Shown here: positions 37,601-49,045 of the stretch, piece by piece
Layout of the letters: every line of letters starts with the position of its first letter
Numbering within the stretch: the stretch's first letter is position 1
Assembly (NCBI GenBank): GCA_000727475.1
Contig: KL647302.1
Coordinates: 2,884,369-2,948,368 of the forward strand
DNA length: 64,000 nt
Direction of reading: 5' to 3'
Source of the DNA: Sarcocystis neurona
Taxonomy: Eukaryota > Apicomplexa > Conoidasida > Eucoccidiorida > Sarcocystidae
Made by a program: the position numbers and the translations under genes
The notes under the pieces: model-generated
Seen by the model: the letters and a program-made list of their open reading frames with translations, nothing else
What the model was told of the DNA's origin: nothing
The model's database searches: none

Positions 37601-37809
37601 CCGGAGAGCTATCCTCGGTCCAAGAGAATTGTTGCATCTGCCTCAGCGAGTTTCAAGACGCAGAGATTGTGCGAGAGTTGCACTGTATGCACTTTTTTCA
37701 CCAACCTTGTATAGATAGATGGTTGTTGAAAAATAAGCAGTGCCCTCTGTGCCTTCGCAACATTGACGCCGACGAGATCGACTTAGGTAGGCCCGCGCCG
37801 CAGAACTAA
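28627..37809 (+). CDS. Membrane-anchored RING-H2 E3 ubiquitin ligase, six exons
   Basis: Inferred role: transfer of ubiquitin from an E2 enzyme to substrates at a membrane. Proposed exons are 28,627-28,695, 29,554-29,687 (or from 29,581), 30,803-30,910, 33,503-33,737, 35,503-36,083 and 37,032-37,809, giving about 634 residues. All phases agree. ATG context is AAACATGG. Residues ~69-95, ~113-130, ~148-166 and ~177-200 form four hydrophobic segments. The patterns CKCNKPLQ after segment 1 and SYAWFILGVVWVFNAYDC in segment 3 resemble plant and protist four-TM RING ligases. A disordered Ala/Glu-rich linker of over 300 residues follows. The C-terminal RING-H2 (~576-616; 37,630-37,752) has the spacing C-x2-C-x14-C-x1-H-x2-H-x2-C-x10-C-x2-C, all eight ligands intact. 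Introns are 0.9-2.6 kb. Best exons are 3-6; the exon 4 acceptor (33,502) and exon 6 acceptor (37,031 or 37,037) are least certain. Confidence 0.82.
30615..31075. repeat. CAG/CTG-rich DNA around exon 3 of the RING gene
   Basis: GCTGCTGGTGCTGCTGCGC precedes exon 3 and AGCAGCAACAGCAGCGG follows its donor. Exon 3 itself is free of homopolymer runs. Reading through these flanks gives false Cys-rich or Gln/Ala-rich frames. Confidence 0.6.
33060..33260. repeat. CTG-rich tract in intron 3 of the RING gene
   Basis: Repeated CTGCTG, TTCTGCTGCG and CTGCTGCTGTCTGCTGG words lie a few hundred bases before exon 4. It is the third cluster of the same triplet family within this locus. Confidence 0.6.
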
Positions 37810-37903
37810 GGGCAGGGTTCTTAAAAATTCATTACGAAAAAAGTATTGTTCTCTCTTTTGCGAGTCCGACCGGAATGCTTGAGTCGCATTATATCAACAA
37901 GCA

Positions 37904-39065
37904 ATGAAGCAGAATAATGCGGGCAGGTACGTTTGCAGTTCCTGTGGATAGGCGCAACACGTATCGTGTAGCGCCGTGTCAGAGAACAAAGAGAAAGCGG
38001 CTCCGGCCGCAGCAAAGAAAGAACCGTGAAGCGAAGCTACTGCAGTAAAGGTCAAGATTGTCCACTGTGTCACGCGCAGAGAGCTCCGCAACCGCAGGCT
38101 CGAGACTATGGGGTCATCGTGCATACGGGCTCAGAAGAGGATTCGGAAGAAAATACGGCAGCAGGTCCTGCACCAAGCGTAGCTCGCGCTGTGCGGTCAT
38201 ACTGTCTGATCAAAGAGTGAACGAAACAGGCAAGCCGAAATTAGCCGAAACGCACAGATATTCGTCGAGAGGCTGCAGCACGGGCAAACGGGCACCGAAG
38301 AAGAAATGGAGATGGACAGCCAGTTTGAGCGTCTTGGACCCGGTCAAGTGCAACTCACTGCAGGCGGGAATAAAATAACTATGGAAGAATTTGTACAGCC
38401 TGCAATGAGGTTGGGTTGTGGATGGATCAACCAAATGCAATGAACAAGGAGTACAGGTCTTGCAGGACCCAGAGGATTGAGTGTATGTGAAGAATCCTGG
38501 TGTATGTGGGAATGTTTTGACTGTGCGGATGAACGTGGCACAGAAGAGAAGCGCTAACGCCACTTGAATATAGGCCCTCACGCAAATGTGAGATGACAGT
38601 GCTTATCAGGCACGTCATAGAATAAATGGACAAAGGAAAAGATGTCTGTTACGCCTGACCTTCAGGCGACCACATCGAAAATATTGTGCGAGAAGGTACT
38701 ACGTGACGTAAGGTAGGAGACTGAAGAAGAAACACCGACTTGTACAAGCAGCGCAAGTGGCAGCAGGCTAGAGAGGAGAAACATCACAGGCAGGTAGGAG
38801 TGTCTGGCTAGTATGGAAACGTAGAGCAAATTGCGTGCCGTCCTGATACCGTGACACCGAAGGCACTCGAAAGCAAGTAGAGAAAATATTCAGCTTATGC
38901 CCCGTCACTTCACACTTATACGACTTTCAGTTATTCCGTCGGAAAATTCACACCTTAGAAGAGACGCGGGAGGGGGCTTCAAGACTTTGTGTCGTAGAGG
39001 AATTTTACAGCGACGACGTGGAGGATCTTTTTCATAGACAAATGCGAGGACGACTACTGCGGTGA
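37904..39065 (+). CDS. Candidate five-exon gene, ~173 residues, function unknown
   Basis: Proposed exons are 37,904-37,926, 38,046-38,190, 38,258-38,409, 38,727-38,793 and 38,931-39,065. The first is ATG plus six codons and ends at CAG|GTACGT, a near-ideal donor. The last follows an excellent acceptor (ACACTTATACGACTTTCAG) and ends in TGA. Exon phases agree throughout (2, 0, 2, 0). Exon 2 holds CPLC and an acidic run (TGSEEDSEENTAAG). Exon 3 contains GNKITMEEFVQPAM, and exons 4-5 join into a charged helical stretch (LYKQRKWQQAREEKHHRQ then LFRRKIHTLEETREGASRL). The donor of exon 2 (GCT|GTGCGG) and the acceptor of exon 4 are weak, and part of the region is purine-rich, so internal joins may be wrong. 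No family was recognised. The start lies only about 95 bases past the RING gene stop. Confidence 0.42.
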
Positions 39066-42000
39066 TCCAGCCGGCCTCTGTAGGCTTTGGTAAGCGCTAC
39101 GTTGCAACAAAGTGGAACTAGGGGATCAGATATAAGGAAAGCGGAGGTGTGTTTACTGCCACAACAGTCGAAAAGTGTTCTTTTAGCATGTGTAGCGGCT
39201 ACCGCGTCTGCATTCCCTGAAGATCCCTAAGCTGCACAGGACGGCCAGGGCTCATCGTGGCAAATTTTCAAGGATTCGCGCAGCCATACACGTACAGCGA
39301 TCGATACGGTATGTCGTAGTTAACGCGTTTGTGCGTGCCACATTTGAAGCGGCGCTTTAGGTAGGTGCCCACATTCTTGCACGCGTCTAAGGTGAGTGCA
39401 CTGCAAATACGTAAAGAGTGCACAAATTTCGAATTCCCAGAGGAGCCCGTGTCGTGTGGCTTCAGTGGTAAGTGTGTAACTAGGGCTTTGTAGGCAACCT
39501 ATATTTGTTGCCCGTGCCCTCACGGACGGGAGAAGGGGTAAAATACGTACTGTCTGCTACGTGCACAGGAAAACGTCTACGATACAAGTGGGGTCGGCAG
39601 GCATGCAAGCGTTGAATTTGTCGCATATAGGGGATTGGACAGTACTTTGCAGAGATGAGATGCAACGTGACACAGGAGATACGGACGCATCTTTTTGTAG
39701 TGTGACATTTTAGCAGATAATGACTTCAGTGTCTTAGCTGCAATTTTCAAGACGACGGCGGACCACAGACATCTGTCTCCGCTTTCTTCATGATGGTCCC
39801 GGTACGTGGTTTGGTGCAACAGCCACCGGTCTCTGATTTGTGCGGCGTACCTACGAGGTTTGTGCTGATCAAAATGTCGCTGGTGTTAATGGAACCTGCT
39901 GGCTGCAGAACGCCAGGAATACCTGTTTAGACAAAAGAAGACGGAGACATGTGCGCAGGTTTTCAAGCACACACTGTTACGACGGACGAAGGTATTACCA
40001 GTGAGCGTTTCACTTCAGCTTTGTCGCAGTGGTCACCACTAATTTGGATTTGAAAGGATTCTTCATTACCACTCATCCACGCTTCAGTAGTACATCTTTC
40101 GAAGCGAAAGAGTTGCCAAAAGTGCACAAAATTGAGTTTCAACTGCACGTACTAAATGACCTACGCACACTCGTGCGTAAATTAAGTCTCGTGCGTCACT
40201 GTACCAATTTCCTCACTAGCTGATGTGTTCGGTAACTGATCAGCGTAAGTTGCATGCACGTACACTCGAGTCATCATCTAGGAGTAAACACGTACGCAGA
40301 GGGCACTCAGTGCAACCCCGTTGCATGCGTCGTACTGTTTCTCGACTCTCATCCACAACAAAGAATACATCCGAGGTTTCGGGCTCAGTGCTTTCGCAGC
40401 ACCGGCATGTTGCACCACCTGCAGGGACCCCGTGGACCTACCGGCTGCTACAATGAGAAGCAGGTGCTGCGGGCCTCTCCAGAATGATCTTTGTGCAGGG
40501 TAGTAGTAAATTTTTTTGTATTCATGTTTTCGTGAGTCTCCGCACACACACGCGCACACATTCGCTTCGTGTTATTCCGTGGGGGATAAGGTGCTAGATT
40601 GGAGCAGGTAGTGTGGCGGGCTAATCTAGACTACGACTGAGTGCTGCGTGCCGCGCAGCTCGCTTCCGTTGTACAGCGGCACTGGATGCACTGAGAAGTC
40701 TGCCTTCTTGCGGCACAGATGCGTTGTTCACATTCAACATGGGACACGAGCAGTGTACCGCTGCGGCTGGTTGTCGGCTGAAACGTTTTGTGCGCTCTTA
40801 CCCGGTATACCACAGTAACGCACGGAGTTCAGAGGAAGAATGCGCGTCCAAAAGTGTAGACTCCGACTGTTTGTATGCGGCAGCTCAAAGTTTGTCCTGT
40901 CGGTCCTGTGTAGCAGTACGAAATGTGCGCCCGGGGAGGTCTTGGAGCATTGTAGGTCTGCTTGCTGGCAAACCGCTACATGACGTCCAACATGTCGCTA
41001 TAGATGAATTTTGCCTCCAAATGCGTACACACAGCCTAAGCTCGTAGTTCTGGAATATTTTGTTCCGTCCACCAGGTTGTCTGCACCTAGTCCTTTGCCG
41101 AAAAGTGCGTGCCCCTCTGTTTTCTGGGAGAGAGCAGTCAGCAACGCACGCTTACCCGGGAGTGCGAAAGACTTCTGGCATACCTGGAATCAGACCTGCT
41201 TACTTGCGTGTGCGGAGGATACAGTGATGTAGGGGGAGGCATCCAGAAACAAGACGTGGCACGTAGAACGAACCAGGCGTAAAAAGAGAGCCTCCCCGGG
41301 TCACACGTGCGAGCCGGCACTTTTGCCACACCCGAGCTGATCGGCTGTAGTAACAGTGCGCCTCTGCGCAGAGTGAATTTGACGTGCTTGTCCATCGTTT
41401 TTAGGTAGGGATGGGACGTCGCGTTTGTCCCTCTTGGACGACTCGTTCACCTTTGGTCAATGGGAATGTAACAAGCAGACCAAAGGGCTACACCATAAAA
41501 CGGTCAAGCTAGTCTTCCCCCGCACCTTCGTTCTGAACTCTGAGAGCCGTACATACGGTGCCTTTTGTGCAACGGCTCCTTGTAGATAGGCGCATAAGAA
41601 GGGTGTCCCTTCGTGGCATTCAAGTTCGTGTTCCTTAACTTGTGCCGCAACGCCGCGCTGCTTCGTCGGATGCTCATATGCTCGAAGACCTCTCTCTCAT
41701 TTAAAGTGGGCATTACACTGATAAGAACATGCTAACAAGCTTACGTATGTGGGAGACCACCTAAAGCACCTGTGAAAGTCAAGCGTGCGTTGACTTAAGG
41801 AGAGGCGCTACAAAGATTGAGTTTCTTGCGACCTGCAGCCTTAGGCTATGGGTGTCTTGAAAAAGCAGTGTGCTGGTGCTACACAGCGTCTTCAATAAAA
41901 TGCTTTAACGTCTTGGATTTAGAAGGACAGGGGTCTACAGTCAATGCAGAAATCTTCCAGTACAGGTGCATAGTGTTGTCGTCTAGCGCTCTTCACCTAC

Positions 42001-45000
42001 ATGCAACACAAATTGCTAGCCAGACGAGCCCTCTGTTTCGAGCACCGACCGGTGCGCGAGGCGCAAGCAATACAGGTGCCTGTGTTAATACAGAAGCCCC
42101 GCGACAGCAGCAGGCGAACGTCCTAGAGAGGCGTCTGCTGAGACCTACGTATGACTTCCGCGTCTTTGCGTGGGTGCAGTCATTCTTGGCCCGGTTTCAC
42201 TTTTGACGGAGAAGCGTTGCGCTGCAAATTAGCGGGAGGCTTATGTGGCACGTGGGAGTGGTCACATTTGAGGTACGCCCTTCTCTCCGTGGAAACTGAA
42301 GACTCTGTCTGATGCTTGTGCACCTTTATGTCCTATCGGACGAGGGTGCTGTTCTCAGAAGGAACGTCTCTGAACTGCGTGTAGTACTGCGCCTTTTCAG
42401 ATGATCTGGTATTAAGCTCCGTGTCGCACTTCAGACCCTCGCTCAACATATCTTGTGTCGGATGGTGCCACTCAATTACAGGTGTAAGCGCGCGGTAGTG
42501 GTGGGCATTGTAGGGGCACCCCAAGCAGCGTATTTTGTCGTACAGCAGGCCGGTTCTTCTGCGCACGTACCCGCATTTTGACACCCAGGCTGTCTTTGCC
42601 TACTTACATCACGTGCAAGTACGCTTATTCCTAATGTATACCATAGTGTGTGCGGAAGTAGCACGTTTCTTAACACGTCACTCCTGACAAGACACCGTGG
42701 TTCCTAGGGTTCACTGACCCATTCTCACTCCGGCATCCTTTCCTCTCTCCTGACAGCCGACAGGGTGCTAGTTCGAGGACTGTATTGAGAGTATGCGGGT
42801 TATGACTACGGAATGTTACCTACGCAGAATTCGTTAACGAACGAGGGTCGCCAACTGCAGTCTTGGAATGGTTCAGTTCTTATCCCCCGATGCCGGTCGT
42901 GTTCTGCTGAAGTCACCGTGGGTGTTGCACAGCCTATCAACACGCTGCAACATGGGTGAATCCGTACTCGCAAAAAGGTATAGGGACACTACGGCGGCTA
43001 CTGGTGTACTCTTGATGTCATAATGCCCCCTCGCACGCAGTAGCTAATTTGTGCAACACTGCGGAGAGAACGCGAGAACGGCTTTAGCTGCGGCCATTGC
43101 CCCGAGCACTAAATTCCAGTATTTCCGCCAGTGACCCGCTGACGTCGTGTCCTCGCTGCTGCGGTTGACAGGCGCCCCAGATCTTCCTGCGTTTCCAAAG
43201 TTTTAGAAAGAGGACATTAACTGTGCTAGTTTGCTGCACAAAATGCTCTGTACGAAGATCAAGCCTTTGCTGGCTGCATCTGCTGATCAGTAACACATGT
43301 GACATATTACTCTGAATATTTTGTTCGGTGTGGGTCAGCTGTGGCGTAGGCGCGTCACAGCAGCGGTAGGTGCGGATCTGCAAAGCAGTCTCCGACGGAG
43401 TGAAAAAGCATGCAGGTAAATGACGGAGGCACTGAAGCAGGCCTCTCGTGGACTGCCTTTTGCCGATGGCACGGCGTTTTACACTCATCTGCCACCTGGT
43501 GATCTTTCGTCAGGAAACACATCTGACGAATTGCAAGCCTAAAAAGCTCTTCTCCTTGATCTCCGCGTCCAGAGGTCGCGTACGCGGTATTTTCACGTGC
43601 CGTAGACGCTGAGCAATTGCGGGATGGTGTGTATATGCAGTGGCCTCATCTATCACAATGACGCGTAGCCTCTCCCCAACATTCAGACCAAAAATGTCAG
43701 GAGGCCGCACGTAGTAGGCTAGCCCTTTTGCGTTTTGTACAATGTCTCGTGAACTGTACACACCTGAGTATTGGTCGCTCGTCAGGAACTGCGTGCGCTT
43801 TTTGCTAGCGTTACGTCGGTGTTTGTGTAGCTATGCCCTTCCCATACACAGTGGGTATTTGACGGTCGTGGGCCCAACAGCGAGCGCACTGAATGACAGT
43901 AAACATTACAGTCAGTCCATGCAGGGTGGTTGCGCCGGTGTTGCGACGACTCTCTACCCTCGTAAAGCCAAGTCTGAAACACGGTTATTTGCAAGATGTT
44001 TGCCGCATTTACATAGATTTTCACACTCGGACCAAACATCCCTGCGTTTCTTGGAATAGTCTTGACAGTCACGCTTGGTTTATATGTTGTTTTCGAGTCG
44101 TTTGAACTAAACCTGACAAGGTAAAAATCGCATTTAGAAGGGAACGTCCAAGGCTCACGCAAGTAGCCGAAAAGTCCTGATTCTTGCGAGTTGATCCATT
44201 TGAAAAAGCCCCGTGCAACGTTACAGCTCTGTCTCTGCCCTAGGTGTAAGCGTGTGGTCAAGCAAAAAATGAAAAGAACGAAGTAACGACTCACTTTCTG
44301 CACACTCGTTGACTGATTCAATAGAGCGTCCTGCAGAATCTCAGGTACCGCTCATGAAGAATGTACTCAGTCACTGTTTGAAGGCGCGACAGCGTTCTTT
44401 GCGCCAAGGTGGCAGCCTTCTCCTTAGAAACGCTGAGTGACATAGAATCATCCAGACAACGATGCGCCCGTGGCGCCATCCCATCTCTTAAAGTGAATGC
44501 GATGCACAGCGTTAGTACTGAAGGACGCAGACATCGTCGCAGTGCTAACGCCCCCAGCTTCATCCCACCATATCTGGTGAAAGTCGTCAATCGTGGAATG
44601 TTCAGCACGTAGGAATTCGTCAAGTCAAACTCGCACTAGACACCGTGGTGCTGAGCGCATGGTAAGGTGCATCAAATCTATGCGGCGCCGTGAGTACTGC
44701 CCCCCGCGGAGGGCGCCCTGTCTAGTTTGCATTCGGTGACGCATGTGCAATTTCTGTGGGGTTCACGATTTCAGCACGCAATTGCGGCCAGCCGCAACAG
44801 TGAAAAGAACAATGTGCGCTTGTCGCTTAAGAGTGATTGCTACGTTGTTTCGGAACTAAGCATGTGTTGCTGTCGTCTGCATAGTACATGCCTCCAGGGG
44901 AGATAAATTTTTTTCATCACAACCGCACACACGGTGTGAGCCTACGATGAAGTACATCCTCCGCCTGTACACCGCGTGTGATAACCGAGCGCCGCGTAAG

Positions 45001-48000
45001 CACGACCGTGACGACGTTTTTGTGTGTGTGCAAACTTGTGTCACTTCCGGGCAGTAACGGTGTCTGCAACGGTGCGCGCACGTGAGCGCAGGACCAGTGA
45101 TATACTGATTCGTCCCAGTGACGAAAGTGGCAAGACGACGTTCTGCATTTCTTTCAGGAAAACATCCCACACCCCTTAGTGGTCGGTGCAAAGCTTGTCT
45201 CGGCCGACGACCGATGCGACAGACCTCTATAGTGAGAGGCCCCTGTTCAAAACGTCGGTCGAATTCCAGCGCGTTGGAGTTCAGGAGTGGAATAGGCGGA
45301 GGCCTTTTCTTCGCCATTGGGGCTGCACCTTTTAGTTGCGCAAGACTTGCCATTCGATACTTCCCAAAAATTTGTGCACCCAACAATTTTGAAGACATTT
45401 TCTCTCGCTACAGACACGTCACGCCTTCGCGACTTGACCTCAAGATGGTCGTCCATTCGAGTCGCTTCTTACTCCCGGAGATGCTTCACCACTTGGAATG
45501 GAAACTGTGCGTCAGCAAAAGCTGTTTTCACCCTTACACTTCCACTAGTGTTCGCATGAATATATGCTGTAGAGCGCTCCTGCGCATCTCCGACCACCTA
45601 TTTCTTGATTTTGTATGCTGTTACAGCGCGCCGGGGAGGCGCAGACGCTCTTCGAGTAATCGACTCGCGGGGAGGACCCTTTTTTTATGGGTCCTCTTCG
45701 CTAGCGTCAGACGCTTTTCAGGTAGTGCGTCGTTGTCTTCCGATGGAGCATACGTGGAACAGGTGGCCTGTGCTGTGGGCAGAACCTTCGGCCTTGGTAC
45801 ATTCCAGCAGTACACTCTTCTGGGGAAGCAGCAAAGGATTGCACTGTTCTTTTGCATTTTTCGCGGCATCCGCAGCGCCACATGCGTGTGATGCGGTAGT
45901 CTACTGTACCTTCCTGCGCACTCCTGTCATTCGTAAGGTGTCAGCGCGTACGTCTCGAGGCGTTCAACCCATGTTACTGCGTTGCAGACGGTATGGTTCA
46001 AGTGCAGTCGCATCCGTTTAGGTTCTGCTTTTCTGTGCACCTGCTCCTTACAAATAGACAACCGGTAACCGACTGGGCTTTCTTGCCGTCAGTATTCAGC
46101 AAAGGATTTCAAACTTAAAGAAAAGCTGGACTGTTCCTGCGTGATCTTCCCAGAGAAAAGTTGGCTCAAGCTATTGAGGAAAGAACAAACAAAGTCCAAA
46201 TGGAACGGTAATGCTGAATAGAGAGGGAAATGTAGCCGGCTAAGCACACGGCTGCAGACGCCGAATGTGGACGTCTCTTCTTCATGTGCTGTGTACTCTG
46301 CCGGTTGACGAGGACAACAAGCTGTGGTAGGACGACCCCGTTCAAGGCAGTTTACAGCTGTGAGAAAAAATGTTCCGGTCCCTGTCTGACAAGACTGAGG
46401 ACTACGGGAAGCCGATGACGTGGACTCCCGTCGGTGCGTGTATCAGAAGGAAGTCGTCCACCGAGTAAGGCGTACCCTGTCGTGTACCAGCGAAGCGGCG
46501 ACGTCTCAGTTGGGCAAATCAGTCACAACTGTTGGCTCGTTCGGCTGGGTGCAGCCGGTACAATGCGGTTGAGCGTGTTCCGCTGAAGGCGCCGGTGCTC
46601 CGTTGCCCCCTCGCCGCCAGGCTGTCTCGAAACAGGACCTAAAGCTGAACATGCGTTCCGCAGAATCCAAAGAGATTCTGTTTGCGTGCCCGACGTCGAA
46701 CTGACGTCTAGTGTGATTTAAAGTTGAGAGCAGCACGCCAAAGAATTTCGTCTTGAGGCTGGTCAACTAGCGGCCGAAATAATGTATGGCTAGAGATCTC
46801 TATTCGCTGTTGAGGTCAAGATGAGCCCCTCGGCCCTTCATCGTGAAAAGTGATCTTTCGAAATGCCTCTCAGAAACAATGGTAACTTGCATGCATGCGC
46901 TACACGAACTCTGCGTAAGTTTGGAAGTAGCGCGAATGCACGGACAAGCCGGCACACCATTATGCGACTCGTGCCTGTCTGGAAGGTGGATAGAGAAGCG
47001 CCGCTGGAGTCGCCAAAGACGCACTGGAAGGCGTAAGACGCTCTACTCTAAAACATGGACAAGGCGTTGTGAATGTAAGCGCACTGTGCATTGAAGCCAA
47101 CGGCCTTCGCACGAGATATTCGACATCGCAGTTGTACGCAGCGAGGCCACACTATTTGAGAAGGCTGCGTTGATTTCGCGTTCGCTGAAGGTCTGGTAAC
47201 CGGGACGTAGCACCACGCAAGGGGCGATACGTCGCAGTACCAAGCACCTGAACGCCTGTGCGTGTGGAAGCCGAGTTTCTAACGCTTGATGCACTTTCCA
47301 GCCTCGGTGCAGCAATTCCTTGCGTAGAGTGTCTCCTCAAAAGGTGCATTGATCAAGATCGTGAAGCACGGTAATTACACTGCGGTAAACGCACTTTCAG
47401 CCCCATGCATGAAGCCAACCGCCAAACTCGGAAATACGCTATGAGTTGGACGTCCCTTTTGTTGCCCGTTGAGCGGGTTTCAACGACGCACAGCATAGAG
47501 GGTGTGACCTTCTTGAATGGAGGGAGAGTCGGAGTGGATGCTTCTAGCTCAGGCTGCGTCAAGAAATTGCATGACCGCAGCTACGGGCATCATGCAGCTG
47601 CACGTGTCACATGACATTCACGTGCTGTTTCCTTCGAAACGCCTCTTAATGTAGGCCGGAATTGGCCGATGTCATCCGTGGGATTCGTTCGGTGACGGCG
47701 ACTGCGTAATTTCCTTCACGCGGAAAATCAAGAATCCACTATGTTAATTTGTCCTTCGATGCTTCAGCAGGCAACTACGAAACGGTTCGCGTCATGGTGT
47801 GACATAGGCTCGCAGTCATTGTCGTATTCCGCTCCGGATTCCGGGTCTAGCAGGTTGGGTGTGGCGCGCAGCAGGGACCTGGTAGGCCTCCGAATGGCAC
47901 AGATCCTGAGAATACGTGGCTTGCTATCTCTGGCGTCCACACAGCTAGGATTGTTCCCTAGAGTTTTACAAGCTTCGTGCGTAAATTCTGTTAGTCGTTG

Positions 48001-49045
48001 TCTTGCTACAGGGTGCCTGCATTGTAACATCTGATGCGGTCGAGGCTGTGCCCAATTAAGCTGACTACCTGCAGGGCATGCGTGAACATCGCTTGGGCGG
48101 ACGACGCCACCCAGGCAAACGCGCGTCAATCAAGTTGTCGTGTGACTGAGGAGACCCAACAGTTGGGCCTATTGGGGGACTCAAAAACTCCCGAACGGCA
48201 ATAGACAACCGCAAAAGCTGTCTGCCCTTCCGCGTAATTAGGCATCCACAGGACTGGAGGCACAGGAGAACATTTACAGCTAAGTACACTGTTGCATCAC
48301 TTAATGGGGCTTGTGTCGCAGCGCGCAAAGCAGACTTGTTCCCCCGTCGTTTATTGCCTCCGACAAATTACGTGTAGGTCAAGCTGTGGCTTTGGTAGTC
48401 TTCTTCGGTTCGCATTCGCAGATAAGTTGAATATCATCCGCAGAAACATCTGCGCCTACGCGGCTCCGGTAGCTTGTGTCCTGCGCAGAGTTCCCCTCTG
48501 TGCTTTTCAGCAAGGCTATGCCACGCGGCGGACTCTGCCAGAACTCTACAAGCTGAGTTCCCCAAGACCTCTTAGGTGTTCCGGTCTGTGGGCAGTGAGC
48601 TTTGACACAGCGGTAGAAACTACTTCCCCGCAAATTGCGTTGAACGTAATGCGAAAGAACCATGCTACGTAGGCTCCTCGAATATTCAACACACTTTGCG
48701 GACTGGTGCGTAGTTCTTTTCGACCCTCACCTTAAAGGTTGGTGCGAGGTTGCTACTTCCAAACACGAATGCGGCTGCTGTCATGCCCTCTGCAAGTTTT
48801 GGTGGCCTCATGCCAGGAAGGTTGAGTGACTGCAGAACAAACAATATTTTCACACAATTGCAACGACGTGAAACGTCTGGCTTCCTTCTCATTTCCAAAG
48901 GTCTCGTGAAGTTCAGTTTACCGGTTTCAACTACACACTGGAAACTGTACACACGCCATCTTTGCTGGCGCGTCCGTCCACCACGTGAAAAAAGAGAAGT
49001 GTTGTTCTCTCTTCGCACAGAGGAGGATCCTAACCTTGTGCCGTG
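39066..49045. other. Ten kilobases without a supported gene
   Basis: Many frames of 80-180 codons occur on both strands, for example 43,782-44,321 on the - strand, but none shows a recognised domain or a closed set of splice sites. Unlike the left third of the window, there are almost no TA or GT microsatellites. AAG|GTGAGT at 39,391, a perfect donor, was seen without a convincing exon behind it. Small-exon genes may be hidden here. Confidence 0.4.
45118..45891 (+). CDS. Long unassigned open reading frame (257 codons)
   Basis: This is the second-longest single open frame in the window and is longer than expected by chance at this composition. Reading from its start codon, the first part is Arg/Ser-rich. 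A middle portion has a more natural mix (for example RLAIRYFPKICAPNNFEDIF and RFLLPEMLHHLEWKLCVSKS). No domain, signal peptide or repeated motif was recognised. The - strand is also open for 180 codons over its 5' part (44,856-45,398), so the strand is uncertain. It may be an exon, a relic, or a fortuitous frame. Confidence 0.2.
   Translation: MTKVARRRSAFLSGKHPTPLSGRCKACLGRRPMRQTSIVRGPCSKRRSNSSALEFRSGIGGGLFFAIGAAPFSCARLAIRYFPKICAPNNFEDIFSRYRHVTPSRLDLKMVVHSSRFLLPEMLHHLEWKLCVSKSCFHPYTSTSVRMNICCRALLRISDHLFLDFVCCYSAPGRRRRSSSNRLAGRTLFLWVLFASVRRFSGSASLSSDGAYVEQVACAVGRTFGLGTFQQYTLLGKQQRIALFFCIFRGIRSATCV

Noticed and set aside
40254..41047. Possible + strand exons with Cys residues
   Set aside because: The best donor (CAG|GTGCTG) and acceptor have incompatible phases for the attractive frames.
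43084..44623. Run of - strand frames that looked like a secreted Cys-containing family
   Set aside because: No conserved cysteine spacing, signal peptide or closed splice chain could be shown, and frames of this size are expected by chance here.
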